DNA from: Zobellella maritima
GTDB taxonomy: Bacteria > Pseudomonadota > Gammaproteobacteria > Enterobacterales > Aeromonadaceae
Direction of reading: 5' to 3'
Length of the DNA stretch: 64,000 bases
Assembly (NCBI RefSeq): GCF_003075035.1
Contig: NZ_QCZE01000005.1
Location: forward strand, 81,712 to 145,711
Shown: positions 49,384-60,908 of the stretch, one piece after another
Layout: every line of letters begins with the position of its first letter
Numbering within the stretch: position 1 is the first letter of the stretch
Made by a program: the position numbers and the translations under genes
Notes under the pieces: model-generated
Seen by the model: only the letters and a program-made list of their open reading frames with translations
What the model was told of the DNA's origin: nothing
Databases searched by the model: none

Positions 49384-50634
49384 TTACTGCTGATAAATAT
49401 TCATGATCTCTTCGGCCAGGATGGCGATACCAGCCTGTACATCGGCCTCCGACTGGGCATAGTTCAGGCGGATGCATTCCTTGCTGTGGGGCCAGTCCTC
49501 GTCTTCTATGCCCGGGAAGAAATAGTGCCCGGGTACGACCAGCAGGCCTTTCTGCTTCAGGCGTTCATACAACTCCTGGCTGTGGATCGGCAGGTCCTCA
49601 AACCAGAGCCAGAGGAAGAGGGCGCCTTCGGGCTTGTGAATATGAAACTGGGGCAGGGGAATGGCCTGCTGCAGCCAGGTCACCGCCTGCTGCGCCTTCT
49701 GTTCATAGAAGGGGCGAATGACCTGATCGCTCAGTCGGATGATGTCGCCGCTTTCAATCATCGGCAGGGTCAGTGCCGGCCCCAGGCTGCCGGGCGCCAG
49801 GTTGATGATGCCGCTCAGGTTGGTAATCGCCTTGATGATCCTGGGCTCGGCGATGACGATGCCGCAGCGGGCGCCGGGCAGCCCCAGCTTGGACAGGCTC
49901 ATGCACAATATGGTGTTGTCATTCCAGAACGGCTTGGCATCGGTAAAGATGATATTGGGGAAGGGGGTGCCGTAGGCATTGTCGATCAGCAGCGGGATAC
50001 CCTTTTCACGGGCTATCTGGTCCAGGTGCTCGATTTCTTCATCGGTCAGTACATTGCCGGTGGGGTTGGTGGGGCGGGACACGCAGATCAGGCCGATATC
50101 ATCGCCGACCTCCAGTCGCTCAAAATCCACATGATACTTGAACAACCCATTGTCCAGCCGGCTGATGGCTGGTTTGCAGGCAATAAAGTGGCCTTCGTCC
50201 AGGGCCGCGTCACCATAGCCGATATATTCCGGTGCCAGCGGGAACAGTACCTTTTTCTTGCGCCCGCCGGTGAATTCGCCCGCCAGCAGGTTGAATAAAT
50301 AGAAGAAGGCATTCTGGCTGCCGTTGGTCAGGGCGATGTTCTCGGGACCGATTGGCCAGCCCAGTTCTCTGGACAACAGGTTGGCCAGGGCACGGTTAAA
50401 GCTGTCCTTGCCCTGGGGGCCATCGTAGTTGGCCATGGCCTTGATCAGTGCCCCCGTCTTCAGCAGTTCTCCGGCTTGGCGATCCATATAGGCCAGTACT
50501 TCGGGAATGGCCGCCGGGTTGCCGCCCCCCAGCATGATGGTATTGGGGGTGGAAAGACCCTGGTTAAGATCATCCATCAGCTGGGTGATACCGGAATGAC
50601 GGGTAAACTTCTGACCGAATACTGAAAATTCCAT
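49384..50634 (-). CDS. avtA: Valine-pyruvate aminotransferase
   Basis: PLP-dependent class I/II aminotransferase exchanging amino groups between valine and pyruvate; 416 residues from ATG 50634 (E. coli 417). The start MEFSVFGQKFTRHSGITQLM is typical of AvtA. LGGGNPAAIPEV, SRPTNPTGNVLT, DNAYGTPFPN and the PLP-lysine motif MSLSKLGLPGARCGI are present. The long upstream frame is discarded as non-coding; the ribosome site is weak. Confidence 0.93.
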   Translation of the reverse strand: MEFSVFGQKFTRHSGITQLMDDLNQGLSTPNTIMLGGGNPAAIPEVLAYMDRQAGELLKTGALIKAMANYDGPQGKDSFNRALANLLSRELGWPIGPENIALTNGSQNAFFYLFNLLAGEFTGGRKKKVLFPLAPEYIGYGDAALDEGHFIACKPAISRLDNGLFKYHVDFERLEVGDDIGLICVSRPTNPTGNVLTDEEIEHLDQIAREKGIPLLIDNAYGTPFPNIIFTDAKPFWNDNTILCMSLSKLGLPGARCGIVIAEPRIIKAITNLSGIINLAPGSLGPALTLPMIESGDIIRLSDQVIRPFYEQKAQQAVTWLQQAIPLPQFHIHKPEGALFLWLWFEDLPIHSQELYERLKQKGLLVVPGHYFFPGIEDEDWPHSKECIRLNYAQSEADVQAGIAILAEEIMNIYQQ

Positions 50635-50754
50635 AGGAGAACTACCAAAGCAGAGTGTGTTGCAGAAAGCTTCACGGTATCTGATATTTCCCGGCCTGTC
50701 GACCGGGAGCGGTGGCATGTTTCACATGAAACAATGAGTGAAAATCCGATGTAA

Positions 50755-51096
50755 TCAGTAAGAGTAGGTCTGGGTCGGTCTGGCGTATTTGGTCGGCTCG
50801 GCTTCGTAGCTGACCTTGAGCGCCAGCACTGTGTACTTCTCGTCATTTTCCAGGAAAGGGGCCAGTTCGTGGAGCAGATGCTGGCGCTCCGGCGAATTGC
50901 ACCACCTTTCCCAACAGCCGATATTTTCCCAGTTGGATATCACGTAGAAATGGTTGGGGTGGTGAACATCCCGATAGGCATCGCCCTTCAGGAAGCCGGG
51001 CCGGTCGGTGATGGTCATCATCAGGTTACGAATGGTTTCCTGATAGGCATCTTCGAGTCCTTCGGCGATATGGCGCTCAATTATTACTTTTATCAT
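50755..51096 (-). CDS. Antibiotic-biosynthesis-monooxygenase (ABM) domain protein
   Basis: 113 residues forming one ferredoxin-like ABM fold: IKVIIERHIAEGLEDAYQET, RPGFLKGDAYRDVHHPNHF and VISNWENIGCWERWCNSPER. Small ABM proteins include haem- or quinone-acting oxygenases and putative stress proteins; the substrate is unknown. It stands alone on the minus strand upstream of avtA, separated by 120 bp. Confidence 0.75.
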   Translation of the reverse strand: MIKVIIERHIAEGLEDAYQETIRNLMMTITDRPGFLKGDAYRDVHHPNHFYVISNWENIGCWERWCNSPERQHLLHELAPFLENDEKYTVLALKVSYEAEPTKYARPTQTYSY

Positions 51097-51221
51097 TGTT
51101 ATCCCCTTACTTCACGATTGCTGTTGCTCGGGTCTGAATCTGTATCGAGATGAATATGGAGCCGCAGACCCATAGTTAATTTGTAACATATTGGTTAACG
51201 TCTGGCTAAGGCCAAATGCAT

Positions 51222-51248
51222 AAAAAAGCCCCGCTAAAAAGCGGGGCC
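51222..51248 (-). terminator. Rho-independent terminator after glyS
   Basis: Minus strand: GCCCCGC stem (51241-51247), loop TTTTTA, GCGGGGC (51228-51234), then six T. It ends the glyQS operon 23 bp after the glyS stop. Confidence 0.93.
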
Positions 51249-51270
51249 TGGTATCGGGCAAAGGGGATGA

Positions 51271-53340
51271 TTACTGAAGCAGTGAGATATCCGCCACCCG
51301 CAGGAACAGGTTACGCAGCTGGTTGAGCAGCGCCAGACGATTGAGTCGGATGGCTTCGTCGTCGGCCATCACCATCACCTGATCGAAGAAGGTATCCACC
51401 ACTTCACGCAGGCTGGCCAACTCGGTCAGGGCGTTGCTGTAGTCACCCTGCTCAAACAGTGGAGCCAGTTTGTCGGTAAGCTCCGTCAGCTGTTCGGCCA
51501 GGGCTTTTTCGGCCTCATCCTGCAGCAGGGCCGGGTTGATGTCGGCGGGGATGTTACCTTCGAACTTGGCCAGTATGTTACCGACCCGTTTGTTGGCGGC
51601 AGCCAGGGCCGAGGAGGCATCCAGGGTACGGAACTGGCTGACCGCCTTGACCCGGGCATCAAAGTCTGCCGGACGGGTGGGGCGGCGAGCAAGTACCGCC
51701 TGGATAACATCGATCTGGTAGCCGAGATCCTGATACCAGGCGCGGAAGCGGCCCAGCATAAAGTCCAGCACTTCTTCCGCTACCTGGACATTGCTCAGCT
51801 TGTCGCCATACAGCAGCCTGGCCTGCTCGATAAGCGGTAGCAGATCGAGCTGGTAGCCTTTTTCCACCAGGATGCGCAGGGTGCCGAGGGCGGCGCGGCG
51901 CAGGGCGAAAGGATCCTTGTCGCCTTTGGGCGCCTGGCCGATGCCGAAGATACCTACCAGGGTATCCAGTTTGTCGGCCAGGGCCACGGCGGCGGAAATA
52001 TCCTGGCTGGGCAGTGCATCGCCGGCAAAGCGGGGCTGATACTGCTCTTTCAGGGCCAGGGCCACAGCTTCCGGCTCGCCGTCGTGGCGTGCGTAGTGCA
52101 TGCCCATCACGCCCTGGGTGTCGGTGAATTCGAACACCATATTGGTCATCAGGTCGCACTTGGACAGCAGGCCGGCACGCTCGGCCAGGGTTGGATCGGC
52201 TCCCATGGTGGCGGCAACAAAGCCGGACAGGGCGCTGATGCGCACGGATTTTTCCTTGACCGTGCCCAGCTGCTGCTGGAACAGCACATGCTCGAGCTGA
52301 TCCAGGCGGTCGATAAGCGGGGCCTTGCGGTCATTGTTAAAGAAGAACTCCGCATCGGCCAGGCGGGGGCGGACCACCTTCTCGTTACCGCTGATGATCT
52401 GTGACGGGTCTTTCGATTCTATGTTGGTGACGAAGATAAATTTCGGCAGCAGCTGACCTTCGGCGTCATAGACCGGGAAGTATTTCTGGTCGCCTTTCAT
52501 GGTGTACACCAGGGCTTCGGCCGGCACCTTGAGGAAGGCTTCCTCGAAGGAAGCGGTCAGCACCACGGGCCATTCCACCAGTGCGGTGACCTCTTCCAGC
52601 AGTTCCTCTTCGATATCGGCACTGCCGCCCACGGCTTGAGCCGCCTGTTCTACGCCGTCCTTGATGATTGCCTTGCGCTGTTCGAAATCGGCCAGCACCT
52701 TGCCTTGCTGCTCAAGCTGCGTCAGGTAGTCGTCGGCATGAGCAAGTTGGAATTCGGCTTCTCCCATAAAGCGGTGGCCGCGTACGGTGCGGGCCGAATC
52801 GATGCCCAGGATATGACCGGACAGCAGCTGGTCACCCAGCAGCAGGGTGACGGTATGTACCGGGCGGATGAACTGGGTGGCGTAATCACCCCAGCGCATG
52901 GCCTTGGGGATAGGCAGTCGGCTCAGGGCCTGATCAACCAGCCCCGGCAGCAGCTCGGCGGTCGGTTTGCCCTTGACCTCGGCGATATGCAGCAGCCATT
53001 CGCCCTTGTCGGTTTTCAGCCGTTCGGCCTGGCTGACCTCGATACCGTTGCCACGGGCCCAGCCCATGGCGGCCTTGGTCGGGTTGCCGTCGGCATCGAA
53101 GGCGGCCTGCAGCGCCGGACCTCGCTTCTCTACCTTTTTGTCGGCCTGGGCGGTGGCCAGACCATCCACCTTGACTGCCAGTCGGCGCGGTGCCGCATAC
53201 CAGTGCACGGCGTCATAAGACAGTTCGGCGGCGTTCAGTTCGTTCTTCAGGTTGTCGGCAAAGGCCTCGCCCAGGCTGCGTAGCGCCTTGGGCGGCAATT
53301 CTTCGGTGCCTATCTCGACCAGGAAATTCTGTTCAGCCAT
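51271..53340 (-). CDS. glyS: Glycine-tRNA ligase beta subunit
   Basis: Beta subunit of the bacterial alpha2beta2 glycyl-tRNA synthetase; 689 residues, the E. coli length. N-terminus [20 protein letters not shown], then [15 protein letters not shown]; the HD-like and anticodon-binding domains fill the C-terminal half ([20 protein letters not shown]). It starts 9 bp after glyQ. Confidence 0.97.
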   Translation of the reverse strand: MAEQNFLVEIGTEELPPKALRSLGEAFADNLKNELNAAELSYDAVHWYAAPRRLAVKVDGLATAQADKKVEKRGPALQAAFDADGNPTKAAMGWARGNGIEVSQAERLKTDKGEWLLHIAEVKGKPTAELLPGLVDQALSRLPIPKAMRWGDYATQFIRPVHTVTLLLGDQLLSGHILGIDSARTVRGHRFMGEAEFQLAHADDYLTQLEQQGKVLADFEQRKAIIKDGVEQAAQAVGGSADIEEELLEEVTALVEWPVVLTASFEEAFLKVPAEALVYTMKGDQKYFPVYDAEGQLLPKFIFVTNIESKDPSQIISGNEKVVRPRLADAEFFFNNDRKAPLIDRLDQLEHVLFQQQLGTVKEKSVRISALSGFVAATMGADPTLAERAGLLSKCDLMTNMVFEFTDTQGVMGMHYARHDGEPEAVALALKEQYQPRFAGDALPSQDISAAVALADKLDTLVGIFGIGQAPKGDKDPFALRRAALGTLRILVEKGYQLDLLPLIEQARLLYGDKLSNVQVAEEVLDFMLGRFRAWYQDLGYQIDVIQAVLARRPTRPADFDARVKAVSQFRTLDASSALAAANKRVGNILAKFEGNIPADINPALLQDEAEKALAEQLTELTDKLAPLFEQGDYSNALTELASLREVVDTFFDQVMVMADDEAIRLNRLALLNQLRNLFLRVADISLLQ

Positions 53341-53349
53341 GCTTGTCCC

Positions 53350-54264
53350 TTATCCTTCTTTCTTACACATGGGGAAACCCAGGGCCTCGCGGGAGGCATA
53401 ATAGGCTTCGGCAACCCCCTTGGTGAGGGTACGGATGCGCAGGATATAGCGCTGACGCTCGGTCACCGAAATGGCCTTGCGGGCATCGAGCAGGTTAAAG
53501 GCATGGCCCGCCTTGAGGATGCGCTCATAGGCGGGCAGGGGCAGCGGTGTTTCCAGTTCCAGCAGGTGCCGGCATTCTTTCTCGCACTGTTCGAAGAAGC
53601 CGAACAGGAAGTCCACATCCGCATGCTCGAAGTTATAGGTGGACTGCTCCACTTCATTCTGATGGAAGATATCGCCGTAGCTGGTCTTGCCCAGGGGCCC
53701 GTCGCACCACACCAGATCGTAGACCGAGTCCACACCCTGGATATACATGGCCAGGCGTTCCAGGCCGTAGGTGATTTCGCCGGTGACCGGCTTGCATTCC
53801 AGGCCGCCGACCTGCTGGAAGTAGGTGAACTGGGTTACTTCCATGCCATTCAGCCAGACTTCCCAGCCCAGACCCCAGGCACCGAGGGTGGGATTTTCCC
53901 AGTTGTCTTCCACGAAGCGGATATCATGTACCAGCGGATCCAGGCCCAGCTCCTGGAGCGAACCCAGGTACAGCTCCTGCAGGTTGTCCGGCGAAGGCTT
54001 GATCATCACCTGAAACTGATAATAGTGTTGCAACCGGTTGGGGTTTTCACCATAGCGGCCGTCGGTAGGCCGGCGAGAAGGCTGTACATAGGCGGTGGCG
54101 ATCGGCTCGGGACCGATGGCGCGCAGACAGGTCATGGGGTGGGAGGTACCGGCCCCCACTTCCATATCCAGCGGCTGTACTATGGTACAGCCTTGCCGGG
54201 CCCAGTAATCCTGCAGGGTCAGGATCAGGCCCTGAAAAGTATTAACGTCAAATTTTTGCATCAT
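53350..54264 (-). CDS. glyQ: Glycine-tRNA ligase alpha subunit
   Basis: Catalytic alpha subunit, 304 residues from ATG 54264 (E. coli 303). [40 protein letters not shown] and [20 protein letters not shown] are nearly invariant in the family. An in-frame extension to 54978 lies antisense to tag and is not coding. Operon with glyS; divergent from tag. Confidence 0.97.
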   Translation of the reverse strand: MMQKFDVNTFQGLILTLQDYWARQGCTIVQPLDMEVGAGTSHPMTCLRAIGPEPIATAYVQPSRRPTDGRYGENPNRLQHYYQFQVMIKPSPDNLQELYLGSLQELGLDPLVHDIRFVEDNWENPTLGAWGLGWEVWLNGMEVTQFTYFQQVGGLECKPVTGEITYGLERLAMYIQGVDSVYDLVWCDGPLGKTSYGDIFHQNEVEQSTYNFEHADVDFLFGFFEQCEKECRHLLELETPLPLPAYERILKAGHAFNLLDARKAISVTERQRYILRIRTLTKGVAEAYYASREALGFPMCKKEG

Positions 54265-54405
54265 GTTCGCGCCTTGATATAGGTGCATTAGCGGTGTGAA
54301 ACTAAACCAAAGAGTATACCTTCTGACCCGATGTGAATATAGGCTGAATTCGAGCGGTGGCCAGGTTGCCCCGTTGCGAGCAAATGCCGAATTCGAGGAG
54401 AGATT

Positions 54406-54975
54406 ATGCTGGCGCGTTGTGGCTGGGTGAACGGGGACGCGGAATATATCCGCTATCACGACGAAGAATGGGGGGTGCCCGAATATGACAGCCGGGCACT
54501 GTTTGAAAAGCTGTGCCTCGACGGCCAACAGGCCGGACTCAGTTGGTACATTATCTTGTGCAAGATCCCCGCCTACCGGGCGGCCTTCGCCGGTTTTGAT
54601 CCGGAACAGATTGCCCGTTTCGGAGAACAGGATGTAGTGCGGCTGTTGCAAAATCCGGGCATTGTCCGCAATCGGCTCAAGATCCAGTCTGTGATCAGGA
54701 ATGCCAGGGCCTATCTGGCGATGGAGCAGCAAGGCATCGACTTCAGCCGCTGGCTGTGGGACTTTGTCGGCGGTGAGCCGGTGCTTAACCGTTGGCAGAG
54801 CCTCGACCAGGTGCCGGCCACCACCCCGGCATCCGAGGCCATGGCCCGGGCCCTGAAGAAGCAGGGTTTCTCCTTCGTGGGCGGCACTATCTGTTATGCC
54901 TTTATGCAGGCGGTGGGCATGGTTAACGACCATCTGCTTACCTGTCCCTGTCATCCCGACAACGTCAGCTGCTGA
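54406..54975 (+). CDS. tag: DNA-3-methyladenine glycosylase I
   Basis: Base-excision repair glycosylase removing 3-methyladenine; 189 residues (E. coli 187). Zinc ligands C5, H18, H176 and C180 are each one residue on from the E. coli positions C4, H17, H175 and C179. [28 protein letters not shown] and [20 protein letters not shown] are conserved. Divergent from glyQ, as in several gammaproteobacteria. Confidence 0.95.
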   Translation: MLARCGWVNGDAEYIRYHDEEWGVPEYDSRALFEKLCLDGQQAGLSWYIILCKIPAYRAAFAGFDPEQIARFGEQDVVRLLQNPGIVRNRLKIQSVIRNARAYLAMEQQGIDFSRWLWDFVGGEPVLNRWQSLDQVPATTPASEAMARALKKQGFSFVGGTICYAFMQAVGMVNDHLLTCPCHPDNVSC

Positions 54976-55059
54976 CACTTATTGTCAGGCCAAGGTTTGT
55001 CGAATTTATACTGTACGGTTATATTGTTCTCTACTTCTGTTTTATAAATGGATAACACT

Positions 55060-55710
55060 ATGAAAAAAGTCTGCCTGGGTGTGATAGCCGCTCTGACGTT
55101 GACTGCCTGTACCACCAACCCCTATACCGGTGAGCGACAGACCTCCAAAGCCGCCATCGGCAGTGGCATCGGAGCACTTGCGGGGGCCGTGATCGGCGGC
55201 GCGTCTGCCAGTTCCAGCGATCGCAAGAAAGGCATCCTGATCGGTGCCGCCAGCGGTGCCGCCCTGGGCGGTGGAGCCGGCTACTATATGGATGTGCAGG
55301 AAGCCAAGCTGCGTGACCAGATGCAGGGTACCGGCGTTAGCGTCACCCGTAACGGCGACAGTGTTATCCTGAATATGCCAAGCTCGATCACCTTTGCGGT
55401 GGACAGCGCCGATCTGTCCCCCAACTTCTTCAACACCCTGAGCGGGGTGGCCATGGTGCTGAAAGAGTACGACAAGACCTGGGTCAATGTAGTCGGCCAC
55501 ACCGACAGCACAGGTTCTGCCAGCCATAACCAGGCATTGTCCGAGCGTCGTGCCGCGGCTGTTGGCCAGTTCCTGATCAGCCAGGGTGCCGCCGCCAACC
55601 GTTTCAATATCCGCGGTGTGGGCTTTAATCAGCCGATCGCCAGCAACGATACCGAGTCGGGCCGTGCCCAAAACCGTCGGGTAGAGATCACCCTGAGCCC
55701 CATGTCCTGA
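55060..55710 (+). CDS. yiaD: YiaD-like OmpA-family lipoprotein
   Basis: Outer-membrane lipoprotein, 216 residues from ATG 55060 (E. coli YiaD 219). Lipobox LTAC places the acylated Cys at 17. A glycine-zipper region follows (GSGIGALAGAVIGG and GAASGAALGGGAGYYMDVQE), then the OmpA peptidoglycan-binding domain (about 95-216) with VVGHTDSTGSASHN and the NRRVEITLSP end. E. coli YiaD was found as a suppressor of a bamD defect. The ATG at 55048 is an alternative start. Confidence 0.9.
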   Translation: MKKVCLGVIAALTLTACTTNPYTGERQTSKAAIGSGIGALAGAVIGGASASSSDRKKGILIGAASGAALGGGAGYYMDVQEAKLRDQMQGTGVSVTRNGDSVILNMPSSITFAVDSADLSPNFFNTLSGVAMVLKEYDKTWVNVVGHTDSTGSASHNQALSERRAAAVGQFLISQGAAANRFNIRGVGFNQPIASNDTESGRAQNRRVEITLSPMS

Positions 55711-55732
55711 TGGTTTCGGCTTTTTGAGTTTC

Positions 55733-55757
55733 AAACGCCCCTCATGAGGGGCGTTTT
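55733..55757. terminator. Terminator between yiaD and the AEC gene
   Basis: A perfect 24-bp palindrome with arms AAACGCCCCTCA / TGAGGGGCGTTT, then T-rich sequence. It lies 22 bp past yiaD and 13 bp past the end of the convergent AEC gene, so it can serve both. Confidence 0.9.
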
Positions 55758-55769
55758 GCTTTCCATGGT

Positions 55770-56693
55770 TTAGACAAACCAGGCCAGCAGTGACATCCAT
55801 ACCGGCAGCAACACCATGGCCAGCAGGGTCTGGCCGGTAATGATGGCCGCCATCAGGGGTGCGTTGCCCCCCATCTGCCGGGCCAGGATATACGCCGAGG
55901 TGGCGGTGGGCAGTGCGGCAAACAACACCACAACACCCAACTCCACAGGGGCCAGGTTTATCGCCCAGCCGATCCCCAGTGCCAGCAATGGAAAAAGGCC
56001 GAACTTGATGGCGCAGGACTGCCAGAAGGCGGGGCCCGTCCCTTTCAGGGCGGTGAGTTGCAGGGCGACCCCCACCGCAATCAGCCCCAGCGGCAAGGCT
56101 GCCTGCCCGGCCAGCGCCAGGGTGTCCTGGCTCCAGCCGGGCAGGCCAATGCCGGTGATATTGAGGGTTATGCCTGTCAGACAGGCCAGCAGCAGGGGGT
56201 TTCTGGCCAGCGCCTTGAAGGCCCCCCATATGCCCGCCTGGCCGTAGCTGCCGCTGGCCACAAAGGTAAGCACGCATAATATGTTAACCAGCGGCACCAT
56301 GATGGCGATGGCCACGGCGGCGGCGGTCAGGCCGGCATCACCGTAGAGGGCGGCGGCCCCGGCTACTCCCACATAGGTATTGAATCGCAATGCCCCCTGG
56401 AATACAGAGGTAAAGGCGGGCATGTTCATTCCCAGGCGATGACGGCTCAGCCACAGGCCAAGGGCAAGCAGGGTAAGCAGGACGGCCAGCAGGCCGACCA
56501 TGCCGGCAAAGGCCACCTGGCTGAAATCGGCGGTGGCCAGGGTGCTGATCAGCATGGCGGGAAACAACAGGAAATAGATAAAGCGCTCGGCCTCCCCCCA
56601 GAAGTGCTCTCCGGGAAACCGCAGTCGTCTGAGCAGCACTCCGGTCAGGATCAGCAGAAACAGGGGGCCAAGGGCATGGCTGACGGCGAGCAT
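55770..56693 (-). CDS. AEC-family transporter
   Basis: Auxin-efflux-carrier-type secondary transporter, 307 residues with about ten helices. Start at ATG 56693 (AAGGA six nt upstream) in preference to the TTG at 56699. FPGEHFWGEAERFIYFLLFP, GALRFNTYVGVAGAAALYGD and LPTATSAYILARQMGG are typical of the family, which exports or exchanges organic acids such as malate. The substrate is unknown. Confidence 0.85.
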   Translation of the reverse strand: MLAVSHALGPLFLLILTGVLLRRLRFPGEHFWGEAERFIYFLLFPAMLISTLATADFSQVAFAGMVGLLAVLLTLLALGLWLSRHRLGMNMPAFTSVFQGALRFNTYVGVAGAAALYGDAGLTAAAVAIAIMVPLVNILCVLTFVASGSYGQAGIWGAFKALARNPLLLACLTGITLNITGIGLPGWSQDTLALAGQAALPLGLIAVGVALQLTALKGTGPAFWQSCAIKFGLFPLLALGIGWAINLAPVELGVVVLFAALPTATSAYILARQMGGNAPLMAAIITGQTLLAMVLLPVWMSLLAWFV

Positions 56694-56801
56694 GGACAAT
56701 CCTTCTGGTATTCAGGGAGAGGGGAATGCCAGCTTAGCAGCCTTGTGTCGGGGAGCACATACGCCCTTGAGCGGATCGGTTATGGCAAGTAAGAAAGGTG
56801 C

Positions 56802-57047
56802 TCAGGCACCTTTCCGGATCAGGAACTGATAGGGCAATTGCTCTACCTGGCTGGACAGCAGGGTATGGTCCATGAATTGGCAGAAGCTGGGGATATCCCG
56901 GGTGGTGGAGGGGTCGTCCGCGGTGATCAGCAGGGTTTCGCCCGATACCATGGCGCGTACCTGTTTGCGCACCATCATCACCGGCTCGGGGCAGCGCAGT
57001 CCGGTGGCGTCCAGGATATGATGGGCGTCGGAAAGAGAGATCGTCAT
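56802..57047 (-). CDS. tusA: Sulfurtransferase TusA
   Basis: Sulfur carrier that passes sulfur from IscS to the TusBCD relay for tRNA 2-thiouridine; 81 residues, the E. coli length. Start at ATG 57047; an in-frame GTG at 57056 is too near the AAGG site. The active Cys19 is in [13 protein letters not shown], the E. coli position, and [13 protein letters not shown] and the end QFLIRKG are conserved. Confidence 0.95.
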   Translation of the reverse strand: MTISLSDAHHILDATGLRCPEPVMMVRKQVRAMVSGETLLITADDPSTTRDIPSFCQFMDHTLLSSQVEQLPYQFLIRKGA

Positions 57048-57124
57048 TACATTCACTACCTTGAAATAAACCCGACTATCTTAGCGCTGTTGAATTTATG
57101 GTCAACCCGGAGCCGTAAAAAAGC

Positions 57125-57297
57125 AGGGCAGATAGCCCCAATGCCGCTCAATTAAGATGAAAAGGGGAGTCCTCCTCCACACGCCGACTCGCCGAAATCC
57201 CATCCCTGGGGGCTCGGCGGCGTCATCCATGACGCCAACGGTCGGCTTGGTAGATGAGGGCTCCCCTTAACTGAACAGCATTAGGGCAGATAGCCCC
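57125..57297. mobile_element. 143-bp MITE-like element with 15-bp direct repeats
   Basis: Perfect direct repeats AGGGCAGATAGCCCC at 57125-57139 and 57283-57297 bracket 57140-57282. Its ends are inverted repeats: AATGCCGCTCAATTAAG (57140-57156) against AATGCTGTTCAGTTAAG on the other strand (57282-57266), 14 of 17 identical, followed by GGGGAGTCCTC / GGGGAGCCCTC. The left arm has 7 extra bases in between. No coding capacity. It looks like a non-autonomous transposon whose target duplication is still intact, so insertion is recent. It fills most of the 278-bp gap between tusA and fadA. Confidence 0.75.
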
Positions 57298-57325
57298 GCT
57301 TTGCCGGCCAGGGTATGCGAATCCG

Positions 57326-58522
<1,197 letters not shown>

Positions 58523-60667
58523 TCAGTAAAAGGTCTTGCCGTCGTCGGCCATCCGGCGCAGGCCGGAGCTGACCTGGTAGAGGGGCCCCAGGTGGGCATA
58601 TTTGTCGGCCATGGCCACATAGGTATCCAGTCCCAGGGTATCCAGGTAGCGTAATGGTCCGCCGCGGAACGGCGGGAACCCCAGGCCATAGACCAGCGCC
58701 AGATCCGCTTCGGCCGGGGATCCGATGATCCCTTCCTCCAGGCACAGCACCACTTCGTTGATCATGGGGATCATCATGCGTGCGATGATGTCGTCCTGCT
58801 CCAGGCTGAGCCGCGCTTTGACCACCTCTTTCAGCAGCTCATAGCTGGCCGGGTCTGCTTTCTTCCCGGGTTTGCCTTTCTTGTCCTGGCTGTAGGCGTA
58901 GAAGCCCTTGCCATTTTTCTGGCCGAAACGCTGTCGCTCATACATGGCGTCGATGGCATCCTTGCCGGTTTTACTCATCCGTGCCGGGAAACCCTCTGCC
59001 ATCACGGAAGCAGCATGATGACCGGTATCGATGCCGACCACGTCCAGCAGATAGGCGGGCCCCATGGGCCAGCCGAATACCCGTTCCATTACCTGGTCGA
59101 CCTGCGCGAAGTCGGCGCCGTCGGCGATCAGCTGGCTGAAGCCGAAGAAGTAGGGGAACAGCACCCGGTTGACGAAGAATCCAGGGCAGTCGTTGACCAC
59201 CACGGGGGTCTTGCCCATCGAGGCGGCATAGGCCACCACTCGGTCGAGGGTGTCCTCGCTGGTCTGCTCACCACGGATGATTTCCACCAGCGGCATGCGG
59301 TGTACCGGATTGAAGAAGTGCATGCCACAGAACTTGTCCGGGCGTTGCAGGCCCTTGGCCAGTAGCGAGATGGGAATGGTGGAGGTATTGGAGGTGAGGA
59401 CGGTGTCGTCGGCGACCCTGGCTTCCACCTCGGCCAACACCTGGGCCTTGATCTTGGGGTTTTCGACCACAGCTTCGACCACCAGGTCCACACCCTGCAA
59501 GCCGTCGTAGCTGAGAGTGGGAGTAATGTCGGACAGCACCCTGGCCAGCTTGTAGCCGTCGATCTTGCCTCGTTCCAGTTGCTTGTTGAGCAGCTTGCCG
59601 GCTTCGTCCATGCCGAGCGTCAGGGCCTGGTCATTGATGTCCTTCATCACCACCGGAATGCCCTTGGCCGCCGATTGATAGGCGATGCCGCCGCCCATGA
59701 TGCCGGCACCGAGCACTGCCGCCTTGCGGGTGGCCCGGGCCGACTTGACGGCCTGCTTGGCCTTGCCCTTGATATATTGATCGTTCAGGAAGATACCGAC
59801 CAGGGCGCGGGCCACCGGTGTATGGGCCAGTTTGACGAAGTTGTCCTGCTCGATACGCAGGGCCTGCTCACGGCCCAGGGGCGAGGCCGATTCTATGGTC
59901 TTGACTGCGGTGAGCGGTGCCGGGTAATGGGGACCGGCCTTGGCGGCGACCATGCCCTTGGCGGTGGTGAAGCTCATCATGGCTTCCAGCTTGTCCAGGC
60001 TCAGGGGCGAGCACTTGCGTGCTCGCCTTGCCTGCCAGTCCTGCCTGCCGAGGGCGGCGTCTTGCAACAGCTGTATGGCAGCCGCTGTCAACCGTTCGGT
60101 GTCCACCACGGCATCGAGCATGCCTACCGCCAGGCAGGCATCGGCCTTGTTGTCCTGGCCGGTGGTTATCCATTCCATGGCGTTGTCGGCACCGATCAGT
60201 CGCGGCAGCCGTACCGTGCCACCGAAGCCGGGCATGATGCCGAGCTTGGTTTCGGGCAGGCCGATACGGGCGCTGCTATCACCGATGCGATAGTCGGTGG
60301 ATAGTATGCACTCACAACCACCGCCGAGTGCGTATCCCCTGATCACGCTGATTGTCGGAAAGGGCAGGTCCTCGATGCGATTGAACAAACGGTTGGCTTT
60401 GGCCAGCCAGTGACCCAACTCTGCGGCGGGCAGTGCGAACATATCCAGAAACTCGGTGATATCGGCACCGACAATAAAGCTGTCTTTCTGGCTGGTCAGC
60501 ATCAGCCCCCTGATATCCTGGGTCTGCTCCAGGGCGGTGATGGCCTGCTCAAGTGACGACAGGGTGGCCTGGTCAAGCTTGTTTACCGAGCCTTTGGCTT
60601 CAAAACGGAGTTCAGCAATACCTTCTTGCAATAGCTGTACAGAGAGGACTTCGCCTTGGTAGATCAT
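58523..60667 (-). CDS. fadB: Fatty-acid oxidation complex alpha subunit FadB
   Basis: Multifunctional enoyl-CoA hydratase / 3-hydroxyacyl-CoA dehydrogenase; 714 residues from ATG 60667 (E. coli 729), with AAAGGAG ten nt upstream. The N-terminal crotonase domain carries [18 protein letters not shown] and [20 protein letters not shown]. The NAD domain starts at [18 protein letters not shown] (near 315), with [11 protein letters not shown] and [15 protein letters not shown]. With FadA it forms the alpha2beta2 complex. Confidence 0.97.
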   Translation of the reverse strand: MIYQGEVLSVQLLQEGIAELRFEAKGSVNKLDQATLSSLEQAITALEQTQDIRGLMLTSQKDSFIVGADITEFLDMFALPAAELGHWLAKANRLFNRIEDLPFPTISVIRGYALGGGCECILSTDYRIGDSSARIGLPETKLGIMPGFGGTVRLPRLIGADNAMEWITTGQDNKADACLAVGMLDAVVDTERLTAAAIQLLQDAALGRQDWQARRARKCSPLSLDKLEAMMSFTTAKGMVAAKAGPHYPAPLTAVKTIESASPLGREQALRIEQDNFVKLAHTPVARALVGIFLNDQYIKGKAKQAVKSARATRKAAVLGAGIMGGGIAYQSAAKGIPVVMKDINDQALTLGMDEAGKLLNKQLERGKIDGYKLARVLSDITPTLSYDGLQGVDLVVEAVVENPKIKAQVLAEVEARVADDTVLTSNTSTIPISLLAKGLQRPDKFCGMHFFNPVHRMPLVEIIRGEQTSEDTLDRVVAYAASMGKTPVVVNDCPGFFVNRVLFPYFFGFSQLIADGADFAQVDQVMERVFGWPMGPAYLLDVVGIDTGHHAASVMAEGFPARMSKTGKDAIDAMYERQRFGQKNGKGFYAYSQDKKGKPGKKADPASYELLKEVVKARLSLEQDDIIARMMIPMINEVVLCLEEGIIGSPAEADLALVYGLGFPPFRGGPLRYLDTLGLDTYVAMADKYAHLGPLYQVSSGLRRMADDGKTFY

Positions 60668-60762
60668 CCTAATGTCTCCTTTTCCCTTGGACTGCTCCGA
60701 CTTTACCCGGACAGGACTGAGGTCACTATGAACAGAAAAAAAGCAATTTTCAACGGAATTTA

Positions 60763-60774
60763 AAACAATTGTTT
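60763..60774. promoter_or_regulatory. Palindromic operator candidate upstream of fadB
   Basis: Perfect 12-bp palindrome AAAC-AATT-GTTT, 95 bp before the fadB start. It fits the GAAAC-N4-GTTTC-like site of the fatty-acid regulator PsrA except at one edge base. No FadR-type site was recognised here. Binding is a suggestion only. Confidence 0.4.
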
Positions 60775-60908
60775 GAAATTTTTCTGTGGCTGTTAACACG
60801 CTTGGCTCCGCTGTCTTTTTGCCGACTATGCTATGATGCGTAGCCTTTGTATCAGGATAATGCCGATTGCGGATCTTGGGTCTGTCGGACGTTTACAGGT
60901 GAGGTTTT

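Noticed and set aside
57183..57246. Possible CRISPR-like or tRNA-like structure inside the 143-bp element
   Set aside because: Only a single imperfect inverted repeat; no repeated spacer units and no tRNA cloverleaf or T-loop motif.
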